Positions 9,745 through 18,036 of a stretch of 64,000 nucleotides of DNA are shown here, piece by piece. The position numbers and the translations under genes were made by a program. The stretch spans positions 1,612,001 to 1,676,000 of the forward strand of contig NZ_CP043476.1 of assembly GCF_009769165.1 (NCBI RefSeq). The letters are read 5' to 3'. The notes beneath the pieces were generated by a model, which saw only the letters and a list, made by a program, of their open reading frames with translations, did no database searches and was not told the DNA's origin. Numbering within the stretch: the first letter of the stretch is position 1; the number at the start of each line of letters is the position of its first letter. The stretch is from Xanthomonas hyacinthi. Lineage in GTDB: Bacteria > Pseudomonadota > Gammaproteobacteria > Xanthomonadales > Xanthomonadaceae.

Positions 9745-10004
9745 GCAACGCCGGCTCGGGATCGGATCGCATGCGCTTGCGCCCCGGGGATCAGCCCGTC
9801 GGACCCATTGCGGGCGCGTTGGCCGACGCAGTCGAACCGCAGACAGGCGCTGCATGGATGATCGTGTACCTTCGCCCCGCTTGCCGCCGGTGCGGTCCTC
9901 GCGCAAAAACCAAACGATCGTTTTAAAACACACGCAACTTCGCCGAACTGGACAGTAATCCCGGCTTCGCGCAGACTGCCGCCCTTTCCGCTGCTTTGTC
10001 TTCC
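9745..10004. other. Spacer between hxlR and aroQ
   Basis: About 260 bp without a convincing gene. The short open frames here have no recognisable protein pattern. A local AT-rich piece (AAACCAAACGATCGTTTTAAAA, in part near 9909-9928) may belong to the aroQ promoter, but no clear -35/-10 pair stands out. Confidence 0.5.
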
Positions 10005-10451
10005 ATGGCGCGACTGCTGCTGCTGCATGGCCCCAACCTCAACCTGCTCGGCACCCGCGAGCCGGGGCTGTATGGGCACACGACGCTGGCGCAGATCGAT
10101 GCGGCGCTGCTCGCGCAGGCCACGGCCGCCGGGCACCAGCTCGACAGCCTGCAGTCCAACGCCGAGCACGTGCTGGTGGAGCGGGTGCAGGCCGCGCGCG
10201 GCGACGGCACCGGCTTCATCCTGATCAACCCGGCCGCCTTCACCCACACCTCGGTGGCGCTGCGCGACGCGCTGGCCGCGGTGGCGATCCCGTTCATCGA
10301 GATCCACCTGTCCAACCCGCACAGCCGCGAGCCGTTCCGCCACCACAGCTATTTCAGCGACCACGCGGTCGGGGTGATCTGCGGCTTCGGCGCCGACAGC
10401 TACCGCTACGCGATGGACGCGGCGCTGGCGCGGCTGGGAGCGGCCGCATGA
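10005..10451 (+). CDS. aroQ: 3-dehydroquinate dehydratase, type II
   Basis: Catalyses the third step of the shikimate pathway, dehydrating 3-dehydroquinate to 3-dehydroshikimate in the cytoplasm. The 148-residue protein has all type II landmarks: [17 protein letters not shown] with the catalytic Tyr loop, [15 protein letters not shown], and the catalytic His region [18 protein letters not shown]. The ATG at 10005 gives the usual N-terminus [13 protein letters not shown]; a TTG nine bases upstream would only add SS. It lies 96 bp before accB, an order common in gammaproteobacteria, so the genes may share a transcript. Confidence 0.97.
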   Translation: MARLLLLHGPNLNLLGTREPGLYGHTTLAQIDAALLAQATAAGHQLDSLQSNAEHVLVERVQAARGDGTGFILINPAAFTHTSVALRDALAAVAIPFIEIHLSNPHSREPFRHHSYFSDHAVGVICGFGADSYRYAMDAALARLGAAA

Positions 10452-10547
10452 ACACCCGTCGCGCGTGCCCGGCGGCGCCGCACCACCCTGTCCGAGTTCG
10501 CCGGGCCGCGTGCCCGGTCATTTCCCGATTCACCTCAAGAGGCCGTT

Positions 10548-11036
10548 ATGGATCTCCGTAAAATCAAGAAGCTGATCGACCTGCTGGAAGAATCCAATCT
10601 CGCCGAAATCGAGATCAAGGAAGGCGAGGAGAGCGTGCGCCTGGCGCGCACGCCCAAGGGCATGATCGCCAGCGCCCCGCAGTACGCTCCGCAGTACGCC
10701 GCGCCGGCGCCCGCGCCGCCGGCGGCCGCGCCGATGCCGATGAGCTCGCCCACCGAGGCCTCCACCGGCGGCACCGCCAAGTCCGGCAACGCGCTGCCCG
10801 ACGGCCACGTGCTGCGCGCGCCGATGGTCGGCACCTTCTACACCTCGCCGTCGCCGGACAAGCCGGCCTTCGTCAGCGTCGGCCAGGCGGTCAAGGCCGG
10901 CGAGACCCTGGCGATCATCGAGGCGATGAAGATGTTCAACCCGATCGAAGCCGACGTCTCCGGCACCATCGTCGCGATCCTCAGCGAAAGCGGCCTGCCG
11001 GTGGAGTTCGATCAGCCGTTGTTCGTGATTGGCTGA
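10548..11036 (+). CDS. accB: Biotin carboxyl carrier protein of acetyl-CoA carboxylase
   Basis: Carries the biotin that is carboxylated by AccC and handed to AccAD in the first step of fatty acid synthesis. The 162-residue protein has the N-terminal helix [17 protein letters not shown], a Pro/Ala-rich hinge, and the biotinyl domain beginning [16 protein letters not shown]. The biotin acceptor is Lys128 in [13 protein letters not shown]. accC follows on the same strand, but 448 bp away rather than directly adjacent, because a four-helix-bundle gene and flanking repeats lie between them. Confidence 0.98.
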   Translation: MDLRKIKKLIDLLEESNLAEIEIKEGEESVRLARTPKGMIASAPQYAPQYAAPAPAPPAAAPMPMSSPTEASTGGTAKSGNALPDGHVLRAPMVGTFYTSPSPDKPAFVSVGQAVKAGETLAIIEAMKMFNPIEADVSGTIVAILSESGLPVEFDQPLFVIG

Positions 11037-11048
11037 TGCGCGGGAACC

Positions 11049-11068
11049 GGGAATGGAGAATGGGGAAT
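11049..11068 (+). repeat. Left arm of the inverted repeat flanking the gene in accBC
   Basis: GGGAATGGAGAATGGGGAAT. It matches the reverse complement of 11449-11468 at 19 of 20 positions. The start codon of the enclosed gene (11053) is formed by this arm. Confidence 0.9.
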
Positions 11069-11430
11069 CGTCGAAGCGGCCGCACGAGCGGCTGGATGTC
11101 TGGCGCGACTCCATGGATCTGGTGGAAATGATCTACCGCCTTTCCGATACGTTTCCGGCAGCGGAGCGCTTCGGATTGACGGCGCAGCTGCGCCGTGCGG
11201 CGGTCAGCGTTCCCGCCAATATCGCCGAAGGCGCGGCACGCCGCTCCACTCCCGAATACCTGCGCTTCCTGTCGATCGCGCGCGGCTCGTTGTCGGAGGC
11301 CAGCACGCATCTGCAGATCGCGCGCCGGCTCGACTACAGCGGCGACATCGCGGCACTCGACGGATTGATCGATACGATCTTCGCCAAGTTGACCGCATTG
11401 ATGAATGCCCTGAGCAAGCGCGGAAATTGA
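11053..11430 (+). CDS. Four-helix-bundle protein (23S rRNA intervening-sequence family)
   Basis: A 125-residue all-helical protein of the family first found as the ORF in 23S rRNA intervening sequences (TIGR02436; related to Avd of diversity-generating retroelements). The sequence shows RLDVWRDSMDLVEMIYRL, then the hallmark LTAQLRRAAVSVPANIAEGA, then PEYLRFLSIARGSLSEASTHL. Members form pentamers and may bind nucleic acid; the true function is unknown. The ATG at 11053 lies inside the left arm of an inverted repeat, so the first residues MENGES are repeat-encoded. A TTG at 11029 overlapping accB is an alternative start. The gene and repeats form a 420-bp unit inside the accB-accC operon. Confidence 0.88.
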   Translation: MENGESSKRPHERLDVWRDSMDLVEMIYRLSDTFPAAERFGLTAQLRRAAVSVPANIAEGAARRSTPEYLRFLSIARGSLSEASTHLQIARRLDYSGDIAALDGLIDTIFAKLTALMNALSKRGN

Positions 11431-11448
11431 CGATGCATGCCGTCCTCC

Positions 11449-11468
11449 ATTCCCGATTCTCCATTCCC
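11449..11468 (-). repeat. Right arm of the inverted repeat flanking the gene in accBC
   Basis: ATTCCCGATTCTCCATTCCC, complementary to 11049-11068 with one mismatch. It ends 16 bp before the accC start codon, so a long RNA stem could form just ahead of accC. Confidence 0.9.
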
Positions 11469-11484
11469 CATTCCCGGCCTTCCC

Positions 11485-12852
11485 ATGCTCGATAAAGTCG
11501 TCATCGCCAATCGCGGCGAAATCGCGCTGCGCATCCTGCGCGCGTGCCATACGCTCGGCATCCGCACGGTCGCGGTGCATTCCACCGTGGACCGCAACCT
11601 CAAGCACGTGGCCATGGCCGACGAGTCAGTGTGCATCGGCCCGGCGTCCTCGGCCGAGAGCTATCTCAACATCCCGGCGCTGATCGCCGCGGCCGAGGTC
11701 ACCGACGCGCAGGCCATCCATCCCGGCTACGGCTTCCTGTCGGAGAACGCCGACTTCGCCGAACGCGTGGAGCAGTCCGGCTTCATCTTCATCGGCCCCA
11801 AGGCCGACACCATCCGCCTGATGGGCGACAAGGTCGAGGCGATCCGCGCGATGAAGGCCGCCGGCGTGCCGTGCGTGCCCGGCTCGGGCGGCCCGCTGGG
11901 CGAGGACATCGTCGCCAACACCAAGGTCGCGCGCGAGATCGGCTACCCGGTGATCATCAAGGCCGCCGGCGGCGGCGGCGGCCGCGGCATGCGCGTGGTG
12001 CATTCGGAGGCGGCGCTGAAGGCGGCGATCGAGACCACCAAGTCCGAGGCCAAGGCCGCTTTCAGCAACGACCAGGTGTACATGGAGAAGTTCCTGGAGA
12101 ATCCGCGCCACGTGGAGATCCAGGTGCTGGCCGACGGCCAGGGCAACGCCATCCACCTGGGCGAGCGCGACTGCTCGATGCAGCGCCGCCACCAGAAGGT
12201 GGTGGAGGAAGCGCCGGCACCGGGCATCACCGAGCAGCTGCGCAGCGAGATCGGCAAGGTCTGCGTGGATGCCTGCGTGCGCATCGGCTACCGCGGCGCC
12301 GGCACCTTCGAATTCCTGTTCGAGGACGGGCGCTTCTACTTCATCGAAATGAACACGCGCATCCAGGTCGAGCACCCGGTCACCGAGCGCATCACCGGCA
12401 TCGACCTGGTCTGCGAACAGCTGCGCATCGCCGCCGGCCACAAGCTGAGCATCAAGCAGAGCGACATCGTGCTGCGCGGGCATGCGATCGAATGCCGGAT
12501 CAACGCCGAGGACCCGGAAACCTTCATGCCCAACCCGGGCCTGATCACCGGCTTCCACCCGCCCGGCGGCCCCGGCGTGCGCGTGGACACGCACATCTAC
12601 AGCGGCTACAAGGTGCCGCCGAACTACGACTCGATGATCGGCAAGCTGATCGTGCACGGCCCCGACCGCGAGACCGCGATCGCGCGCATGCGCGTGGCGC
12701 TGAGCGAGATGGTGGTGGACGGGATCAAGACCAACATCCCGCTGCAGCAGCGGATCATGCGCGACAAGGGCTTCCAGGCCGGCGGGCAGAACATCCACTA
12801 CCTGGAAAAGCGCCTGGCCGAGCGCAAGAACAAGTCGATTGCGTTGGTTTGA
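11485..12852 (+). CDS. accC: Biotin carboxylase subunit of acetyl-CoA carboxylase
   Basis: ATP-grasp enzyme that carboxylates the biotin of AccB using bicarbonate. The 455-residue protein starts [20 protein letters not shown] and shows [14 protein letters not shown], the ATP-binding loop [34 protein letters not shown] and [14 protein letters not shown], all standard. The ATG at 11485 is chosen because it gives the exact family N-terminus. The open frame continues upstream to 11437 only because the GGGAAT-type repeat is free of stops. Spacing from accB is enlarged by the inserted four-helix-bundle unit. Confidence 0.98.
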   Translation: MLDKVVIANRGEIALRILRACHTLGIRTVAVHSTVDRNLKHVAMADESVCIGPASSAESYLNIPALIAAAEVTDAQAIHPGYGFLSENADFAERVEQSGFIFIGPKADTIRLMGDKVEAIRAMKAAGVPCVPGSGGPLGEDIVANTKVAREIGYPVIIKAAGGGGGRGMRVVHSEAALKAAIETTKSEAKAAFSNDQVYMEKFLENPRHVEIQVLADGQGNAIHLGERDCSMQRRHQKVVEEAPAPGITEQLRSEIGKVCVDACVRIGYRGAGTFEFLFEDGRFYFIEMNTRIQVEHPVTERITGIDLVCEQLRIAAGHKLSIKQSDIVLRGHAIECRINAEDPETFMPNPGLITGFHPPGGPGVRVDTHIYSGYKVPPNYDSMIGKLIVHGPDRETAIARMRVALSEMVVDGIKTNIPLQQRIMRDKGFQAGGQNIHYLEKRLAERKNKSIALV

Positions 12853-13252
12853 GGCTGGGAATGGGGAAACGGGAATCGGGAATCGGTAGAGCCGGTTCCT
12901 GATCGATTCCTGACGATGAAAGGCTGCGATCTCGATGGGGATTGCGGGCTGCGGGCGGCACCGATGGTCGGCCCGCCCTTGTAGGAGCGGCTTCAGCCGC
13001 GACCGATCGCCTGGCGGCGCGTCTGGCCTGAGAGCCGAGGCTCGGGGTTCGGATTCGGAACGGCCGGCTTCGGAACGATGCCGCTACGGGAGGAACGCGA
13101 TCCCGATGCGGTTCTCCGGCCTCCGGCCGGGGCTGAAGCCCCTCCTGCAGGTGCAGCGCCCGAAGGCGCCGGCGCGCGCCAACGTCGCGCATGGCAGTGC
13201 GGGGCCGGGAACCGGCTGTTGCGATTCCCCATTCCCCACTCCCCATTCCCGG
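12853..13252. repeat. Repeat-filled spacer after accC (GGGAAT arms and a REP pair)
   Basis: No gene is seen in these 400 bp. The outer edges carry an inverted GGGAAT-type pair (about 12858-12890 and 13222-13250). Inside are a REP unit TTGTAGGAGCGGCTTCAGCC (12979-13003) and a diverged inverted partner GGCTGAAGCCCCTCCTGCAG (about 13131-13150). The outer arms mirror the arrangement around the four-helix-bundle gene, but the cargo here is a REP pair. Confidence 0.75.
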
Positions 13253-13606
13253 CTACTTCGTCTGCGTCCCCGGCACCGGTTCGGCGCCCAGGCTCGAGGT
13301 CGGGCTGACGATCATCACCGTCTCGGTGGAGCCGTCCGGCCACACGATCTGGAAGGTGCTGCCCGGGCTCAGGGTGGAGAACGGCATGCCGCTGCGCGCG
13401 CGGTAGATCGCCGCCACCTGCGCGGCGCCGGCGCGGCGCAGGTCCGGGTCGGCATGCGCGGTGGTCAGTTCGACCTTGGACAGGCCGCGGTAGCGCTGCT
13501 CGGCCGTGTCGATCATCAGCAAGCCGGCCGCCGCCGCCGAATAGGCGACCAGGGCCAACACCCAGAACCAGAACTTGGCGCCGTGCAGCCATCGCCGGTA
13601 ATTCAT
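13253..13606 (-). CDS. Hypothetical protein with one N-terminal membrane helix
   Basis: A 117-residue protein of unknown function. Residues 11-33 (KFWFWVLALVAYSAAAAGLL) form one membrane helix with a basic N-terminus. The rest is a soluble domain that probably faces the periplasm (TFQIVWPDGSTETVMIVSPT). The ATG overlaps the stop of the upstream gene (ATGA, 13603-13606), so the two are translationally coupled and probably act together. I do not recognise the family. Confidence 0.75.
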   Translation of the reverse strand: MNYRRWLHGAKFWFWVLALVAYSAAAAGLLMIDTAEQRYRGLSKVELTTAHADPDLRRAGAAQVAAIYRARSGMPFSTLSPGSTFQIVWPDGSTETVMIVSPTSSLGAEPVPGTQTK

Positions 13607-14544
13607 GAGCCCGCTCCTGTCGTATCCACCAGACGGTTGACCATGTCGTTCATCGTGTCCGTGCCTTGCCGCGGGACCGCGGCGTCGTAAACAAAACTGC
13701 TGAAATCCTGGGTCGGATCCTGCGCGCAGATGCCGCCGTTGGCGCAATAGCGGGTCATCAGCTCGCTGTCCGGGCCGCAATCCAGCCCCAGCCGGCAGGC
13801 CGCCAGCTGCCAGGCCAGTTCGGTGAAGGCGGTGCCGGCGATGCGCTCGTCCAGGCTGTCGTCGCCGCTGGCGGCCAGGCCCATCGCCGGCGCCAGCGCC
13901 ATGTACGCATCCGGATCGGCGGAGGCGCGCACCCGTCCGATCAGATCGCGCTTGTAGCCGGCCGAGGGCTGCAAGGGCTGCCCCAGCGCCAGCAGCGCCG
14001 CCTCCGCGGCCAGGTTGCCGCCGCGCGCGGCCTGCACGCGCTGGGCGACGATGGCCTGGCGGCTCAGGCCGTCGCCGGGCACAAAGCCGGCGCAGCGGCG
14101 GCCGACCCGCGCGCGCGCAGCGGCCATGCGCGCCGAGGTGGGCAGCTGCGCCGTGTCGATCGCGCGGGTGTCGGTGGCATAGCCGGCCGGGTCCATCGCG
14201 TAGCCGGCGCAGTAGTCGTAGATGCGGCTGAGCAGCCAGGACGCATCGGCATCGCCCTGCGCGGCGGCGGCGGACAGCTGCTGCGCGCTGCGGTACAGGT
14301 CGGAACTGCGCTCCAGCGCGGCGCGGCGGTCGGGCGAGGTCGCCTGCATCACCTGCACCGAGGTGCGCTTGCGCTGGTCCTGACTCGGCGCGCCCGCGGC
14401 AGCCGGCGCGGCCACGGCGGCGCCCGCGGCCACCGGCAGCGCCGGCGCGGCCGCCAGCAGCGCGGCGCGGTAGGCGACCACGCCCAGCAGCAACGCAGCG
14501 GGCGCCAGCAACAGCCAGGTTTTGCGGGACACGGCGAAGGGCAT
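13603..14544 (-). CDS. Hypothetical membrane-anchored protein
   Basis: A 313-residue protein of unknown function. The N-terminus [20 protein letters not shown] followed by [14 protein letters not shown] is a signal anchor. An Ala-rich stretch precedes a helical domain with paired cysteines in [35 protein letters not shown] and [12 protein letters not shown], which suggests periplasmic disulfides. The open frame extends far upstream, but the ATG at 14544 gives a sensible signal sequence. It is coupled to the 117-residue membrane protein downstream. The pair is divergent from prmA. Confidence 0.7.
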   Translation of the reverse strand: MPFAVSRKTWLLLAPAALLLGVVAYRAALLAAAPALPVAAGAAVAAPAAAGAPSQDQRKRTSVQVMQATSPDRRAALERSSDLYRSAQQLSAAAAQGDADASWLLSRIYDYCAGYAMDPAGYATDTRAIDTAQLPTSARMAAARARVGRRCAGFVPGDGLSRQAIVAQRVQAARGGNLAAEAALLALGQPLQPSAGYKRDLIGRVRASADPDAYMALAPAMGLAASGDDSLDERIAGTAFTELAWQLAACRLGLDCGPDSELMTRYCANGGICAQDPTQDFSSFVYDAAVPRQGTDTMNDMVNRLVDTTGAGS

Positions 14545-14749
14545 GCGCGTAGGCGATCGGGGCAGCAGGCGACGGCGGCGGCCGCGGCCGCTGGAACCGG
14601 CGGCCGCCGCAATGTCGCAGTTTAGCGCAGCCGATGGCAGACAAGGACACACGGTGCCGGCCGCGGTCACGGCGCGCGCGGCCGGCGCCGGTTCGGGCCG
14701 CCGCGGCGGTCGTCTAAGATGCGCGGTCCTTCCCCCGCGTGCCCGACCG

Positions 14750-15670
14750 ATGCCGTTCCTCGAACTGACTGTGCGCTGCACCGACGCCACCCAGCCCCGC
14801 TACGAGAACGCGCTGGAGGACGTCGGCGCGCTGGCGGTCACCCTGCTCGACGCCGAGGCCGACACCAGCAACGAGCGCGCGATCCTGGAACCGGGCGTCG
14901 GCGAGATCCCGCTGTGGGGCACGCTGGTGCTCAGCGCGCTGTTCCCCGCCGAGCAGGACGCCTTGCTGCTGCTGGCCGCACTGGAGGCCTTCGACCCGGG
15001 CCTGGACTGGAGCCAGGCCGGGTTCCGCCAGGTCGCCGACCAGGATTGGGAGCGCGCCTGGCTGGACCAGTTCCAGCCGATGCGCTTCGGCGCCCGCACC
15101 TTCATCGTGCCGTGGAACCACGCGCTGCCGGAGGACGCGCGCGGCGCCGATGCCGCCGTGGTGCGGCTGGACCCGGGCCTGGCGTTCGGCTCCGGCACCC
15201 ACCCGACCACCGCGCTGTGCCTGCGCTGGCTCGACGCCCTGGCCGCCGACGGCGCACTGGCGCAGGCACGCGTGCTCGACTTCGGCTGCGGCTCCGGGAT
15301 CCTGGCCTTGGCCGCGCTGAAGCTGGGCGCGGCAGCGGCGGTGGGCGTGGACAACGATCCGCAGGCGCTGCTGGCCACGCACGACAACGCCGAGCGCAAT
15401 GCGCTCGGCGCGCGCCTGGCGGTCCATCTGCCGGCCGACGAGCCGGCGGCCACCTACCCGGTGGTGGTCGCCAACATCCTGGCCGCGGCGCTGGACGCGC
15501 TGGCGCCGATCCTGGCCGAACGGGTCGCGCCAGGCGGGCGCATCGCCCTGTCCGGCATCCTGCACGGCCAGGAACAGGAACTGCTGCAGCGCTACGCACC
15601 GTGGTTCGAGCAACTGCGCAGCGAACAGGACGGCGACTGGATGCGCATCGACGGCGTCCGCCGCCGCTGA
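14750..15670 (+). CDS. prmA: Ribosomal protein L11 methyltransferase
   Basis: Trimethylates ribosomal protein L11 using S-adenosylmethionine. The 306-residue protein has the N-terminal substrate-recognition domain, then [20 protein letters not shown], and the SAM-binding motif [19 protein letters not shown]. The catalytic-domain motif [11 protein letters not shown] (the N-I/P-L type) follows. The ATG at 14750 gives [10 protein letters not shown], the usual start. It is the first gene of the prmA - DUF3426 - fis - purH - purD run, which is conserved in this group. Confidence 0.97.
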   Translation: MPFLELTVRCTDATQPRYENALEDVGALAVTLLDAEADTSNERAILEPGVGEIPLWGTLVLSALFPAEQDALLLLAALEAFDPGLDWSQAGFRQVADQDWERAWLDQFQPMRFGARTFIVPWNHALPEDARGADAAVVRLDPGLAFGSGTHPTTALCLRWLDALAADGALAQARVLDFGCGSGILALAALKLGAAAAVGVDNDPQALLATHDNAERNALGARLAVHLPADEPAATYPVVVANILAAALDALAPILAERVAPGGRIALSGILHGQEQELLQRYAPWFEQLRSEQDGDWMRIDGVRRR

Positions 15671-15902
15671 GGCCGGCCCGCGCCGGCCGTCTGCCCGGCC
15701 GCACGGCCGGCGCTCCCAGATCCGGTAACGGTGCGCGCCGATCCCCGGCGGTGGGCGCGGACGGCGGTGCGCGCGCGGCGACGCGGGTGCGAAACGGGGA
15801 CGGTAGGCATCCTGCGTGTGCACCGGCGCGTCCTGGTCCATGGCAGCGGGTCGGTCGACTGGAGGTGGCAGATACGGCACGAACGCCGCGGCGTCTGCAT
15901 GG

Positions 15903-16188
15903 GCGCAGTGGAAAATGGCCGATGGCACCGCGCTGGCGGTGCAGCACCTGATCGCGCTGGCCCGCCGCAGCGGGCTGACCTTCGAATACCTGGCCACCGG
16001 CCGCGGCGAACGCGTGTTCGGCGAACCCTCTGTCCGACGCCGGGGAAGCCGCGCACTACCGGTAGCTGTCCGACCAGCAAGCGCGCCTGCTCGACGGCTT
16101 CGAGACCCTGAACCCGCGCCAGCGCGCCGGCCTGCTGGAACTGCTCAGCGCCGGCACCGCGCGGCAGCCGGCTGCCGCGCGTGCTTGA
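15903..16188 (+). pseudogene. Remnant of an XRE/phage-repressor-like transcription regulator
   Basis: Two overlapping frames together look like the end of a helix-turn-helix regulator. The first reads AQWKMADGTALAVQHLIALA, then FEYLATGRGERVFGE, typical of the HTH region and the linker just after it. A frameshift near 16028-16032 then leads to LSDAGEAAHYR, a TAG stop (16063-16065), and LSDQQARLLDGFETLNPRQR in the same frame, ending at the TGA 16186-16188. The N-terminal half of the HTH is not recognisable upstream. It lies between prmA and the DUF3426 gene with no sign of function left. The family call is from sequence style only. Confidence 0.5.
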
Positions 16189-16220
16189 ATAGCGTTCTCG
16201 TTGCCCCGTCGCCTCCGCGC

Positions 16221-17096
16221 ATGCCCGATCCCGCCCCGCCCCGCCCCAGCCTCGCGACCTTGCTGCGCCAGCCCGACCGGCCGGCGCCGGAAGAACAGGC
16301 CGATGCCGCCGCGCCGGGCGCGGCCGCCAGCCCTGCCCAGGCCGGTGGTACTGCCGCTGCAGCCCACGCCGAGGCCGTGCCCACGCCAGCGCAAGCCGCG
16401 CCGGTCACGTCCAGTCCGGCCACGGACGCTTCGCTCGCCGCCGTGGCCCCCTCGCCGCTCCCCGCTGCCGAGGCCGGCGCGTCGATGGCGTCCGACGCCG
16501 CCGCATCGGCATTGGAATCCGAATCCGAATCGGCACTGGAGCCGGCGCCTGAACCTAGCGCCGCGCCAGCTGCCACCGCCGCCACGCCCAGCTTCATGCA
16601 GCGCGCCGCGCCGCGTCGGCAGGTGCTACGCGCCGCGCCGTGGCAGTGGAGCGCGCTGGCCGGGCTGGGCCTGCTGCTGGCCTTGCAGATCCTGGTCGCC
16701 GACCGCCAGCGGCTGGGCGCCGACGCGCGCTGGCGGCCATGGGTGGCCGGCGTGTGCCAGGCGCTGCGCTGCAGCCTGCCGCCGTGGCGCGAGCCGGGCG
16801 CGTTCACCATGCTCAGCCGCGAAGTACGGCCACTGCCTGGCCGCGCCGGCACGCTGCAGATCCAGGCCACGTTCCGCAACGACGCGCGCTGGGCGCAGGC
16901 CTGGCCGCTGCTGCAACTGTCGCTGGCCGACGCCGACGGCCGCACCATCGGCAGCCGCGTGCTGCGCCCGGAGCAATACCTGGACGGCACCCGTCCCGAT
17001 GCGGCGACGCTGGCGCCTGGGCAGAGCGCGCAGGTGGCGTTCCAGGTGCGCGAACCGGCGGCGGGCACCGCGGCATTCAGTTTCGACTTCCACTGA
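16221..17096 (+). CDS. DUF3426 membrane protein
   Basis: A 291-residue protein of unknown function. A long Ala/Pro-rich N-terminal region is followed by a membrane helix (about residues 147-164, WSALAGLGLLLALQILVA) and a C-terminal periplasmic DUF3426 domain with ALRCSLPPWREPGAFTML and FRNDARWAQAWPLLQLSL. Many DUF3426 proteins begin with a CxxC zinc ribbon; none is present here. The gene lies between prmA and fis, the usual place of this family. No good ribosome binding site is visible for the ATG at 16221. Confidence 0.8.
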   Translation: MPDPAPPRPSLATLLRQPDRPAPEEQADAAAPGAAASPAQAGGTAAAAHAEAVPTPAQAAPVTSSPATDASLAAVAPSPLPAAEAGASMASDAAASALESESESALEPAPEPSAAPAATAATPSFMQRAAPRRQVLRAAPWQWSALAGLGLLLALQILVADRQRLGADARWRPWVAGVCQALRCSLPPWREPGAFTMLSREVRPLPGRAGTLQIQATFRNDARWAQAWPLLQLSLADADGRTIGSRVLRPEQYLDGTRPDAATLAPGQSAQVAFQVREPAAGTAAFSFDFH

Positions 17097-17106
17097 AACG
17101 CTGTGA

Positions 17107-17484
<378 letters not shown>

Positions 17485-17510
17485 GGCGGGGACCGGGGTC
17501 CGCAGGTCCG

Positions 17511-17810
17511 CACCAGGCCGCCGAAGAAACCCATCAGGTTGGCCACCAGCGCCAGCGCGAACGCCTGCAGCGGCGAGAACGGGGTGATCCACCACAGCGC
17601 CGCGCCCAGCGCGCTGGCCGACAGGAGGCCGTCGACCAAGCCTTCCACGGTCTTGGACGGCGACGGCTTCGGCGCGATCAGGTGCCCGCCGATCAGCGTG
17701 CCCCACACGCACTGCCGCACGTCCGAGGACTGCACCACGATCGCCAGGAACGCCAGCGCCACCACCGCGGCCATCACCCACCACGCGCGGATCCGCGCCA
17801 CCAGGTTCAC
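17511..17810 (-). pseudogene. Remnant of a phosphatidate cytidylyltransferase (CdsA-like)
   Basis: The minus strand still reads [20 protein letters not shown], the family signature [20 protein letters not shown] and [20 protein letters not shown], ending in FFGGLV. This is the C-terminal half of a CDP-diacylglycerol synthase of the kind found next to a PlsC-like acyltransferase. The N-terminal membrane helices and the last catalytic segment (normally SAIKRDRG...KD) are missing, and the homology stops abruptly 27 bp from the fis stop. The gene cannot be functional. Confidence 0.7.
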
Positions 17811-17980
17811 GCGTGCGCTCCAGGAACGCCTGCCTGTCCTCGCCGGCGCCTGGCCGCAACGGTTCGCCGAAGGTGGTGGTGCACAGCAGCGGCAGCCACT
17901 TGCCCCTGGGCATCACCCGCTTCAGGTTGTCGATCCACACCGGCACGAACTCCAGCTCCGGGCGGTGCCGCGCCCGCATG
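17811..17980 (-). pseudogene. Remnant of a PlsC-like acyltransferase (C-terminus only)
   Basis: The minus strand reads [19 protein letters not shown], then [20 protein letters not shown] and AFLERTR. This matches the C-terminal end of lysophospholipid acyltransferases. The catalytic HxxxxD half is absent. It lies directly upstream of the CdsA-like remnant on the same strand, so an original plsC-cdsA pair seems to have been largely deleted between fis and purH. Confidence 0.6.
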
Positions 17981-18036
17981 CCGAGGCGGCGCAGCCTACA
18001 ATATCGGCTCCCCGCTCCGATGTGTGCCCTGCCCCC

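Noticed and set aside
11049..11468. Insertion sequence in accBC
   Set aside because: The enclosed protein has no transposase motifs, and no target-site duplication is obvious at the ends.
11437..11484. Longer accC start with [14 protein letters not shown]
   Set aside because: These codons are the translated repeat arm, and the family start [13 protein letters not shown] is at 11485.
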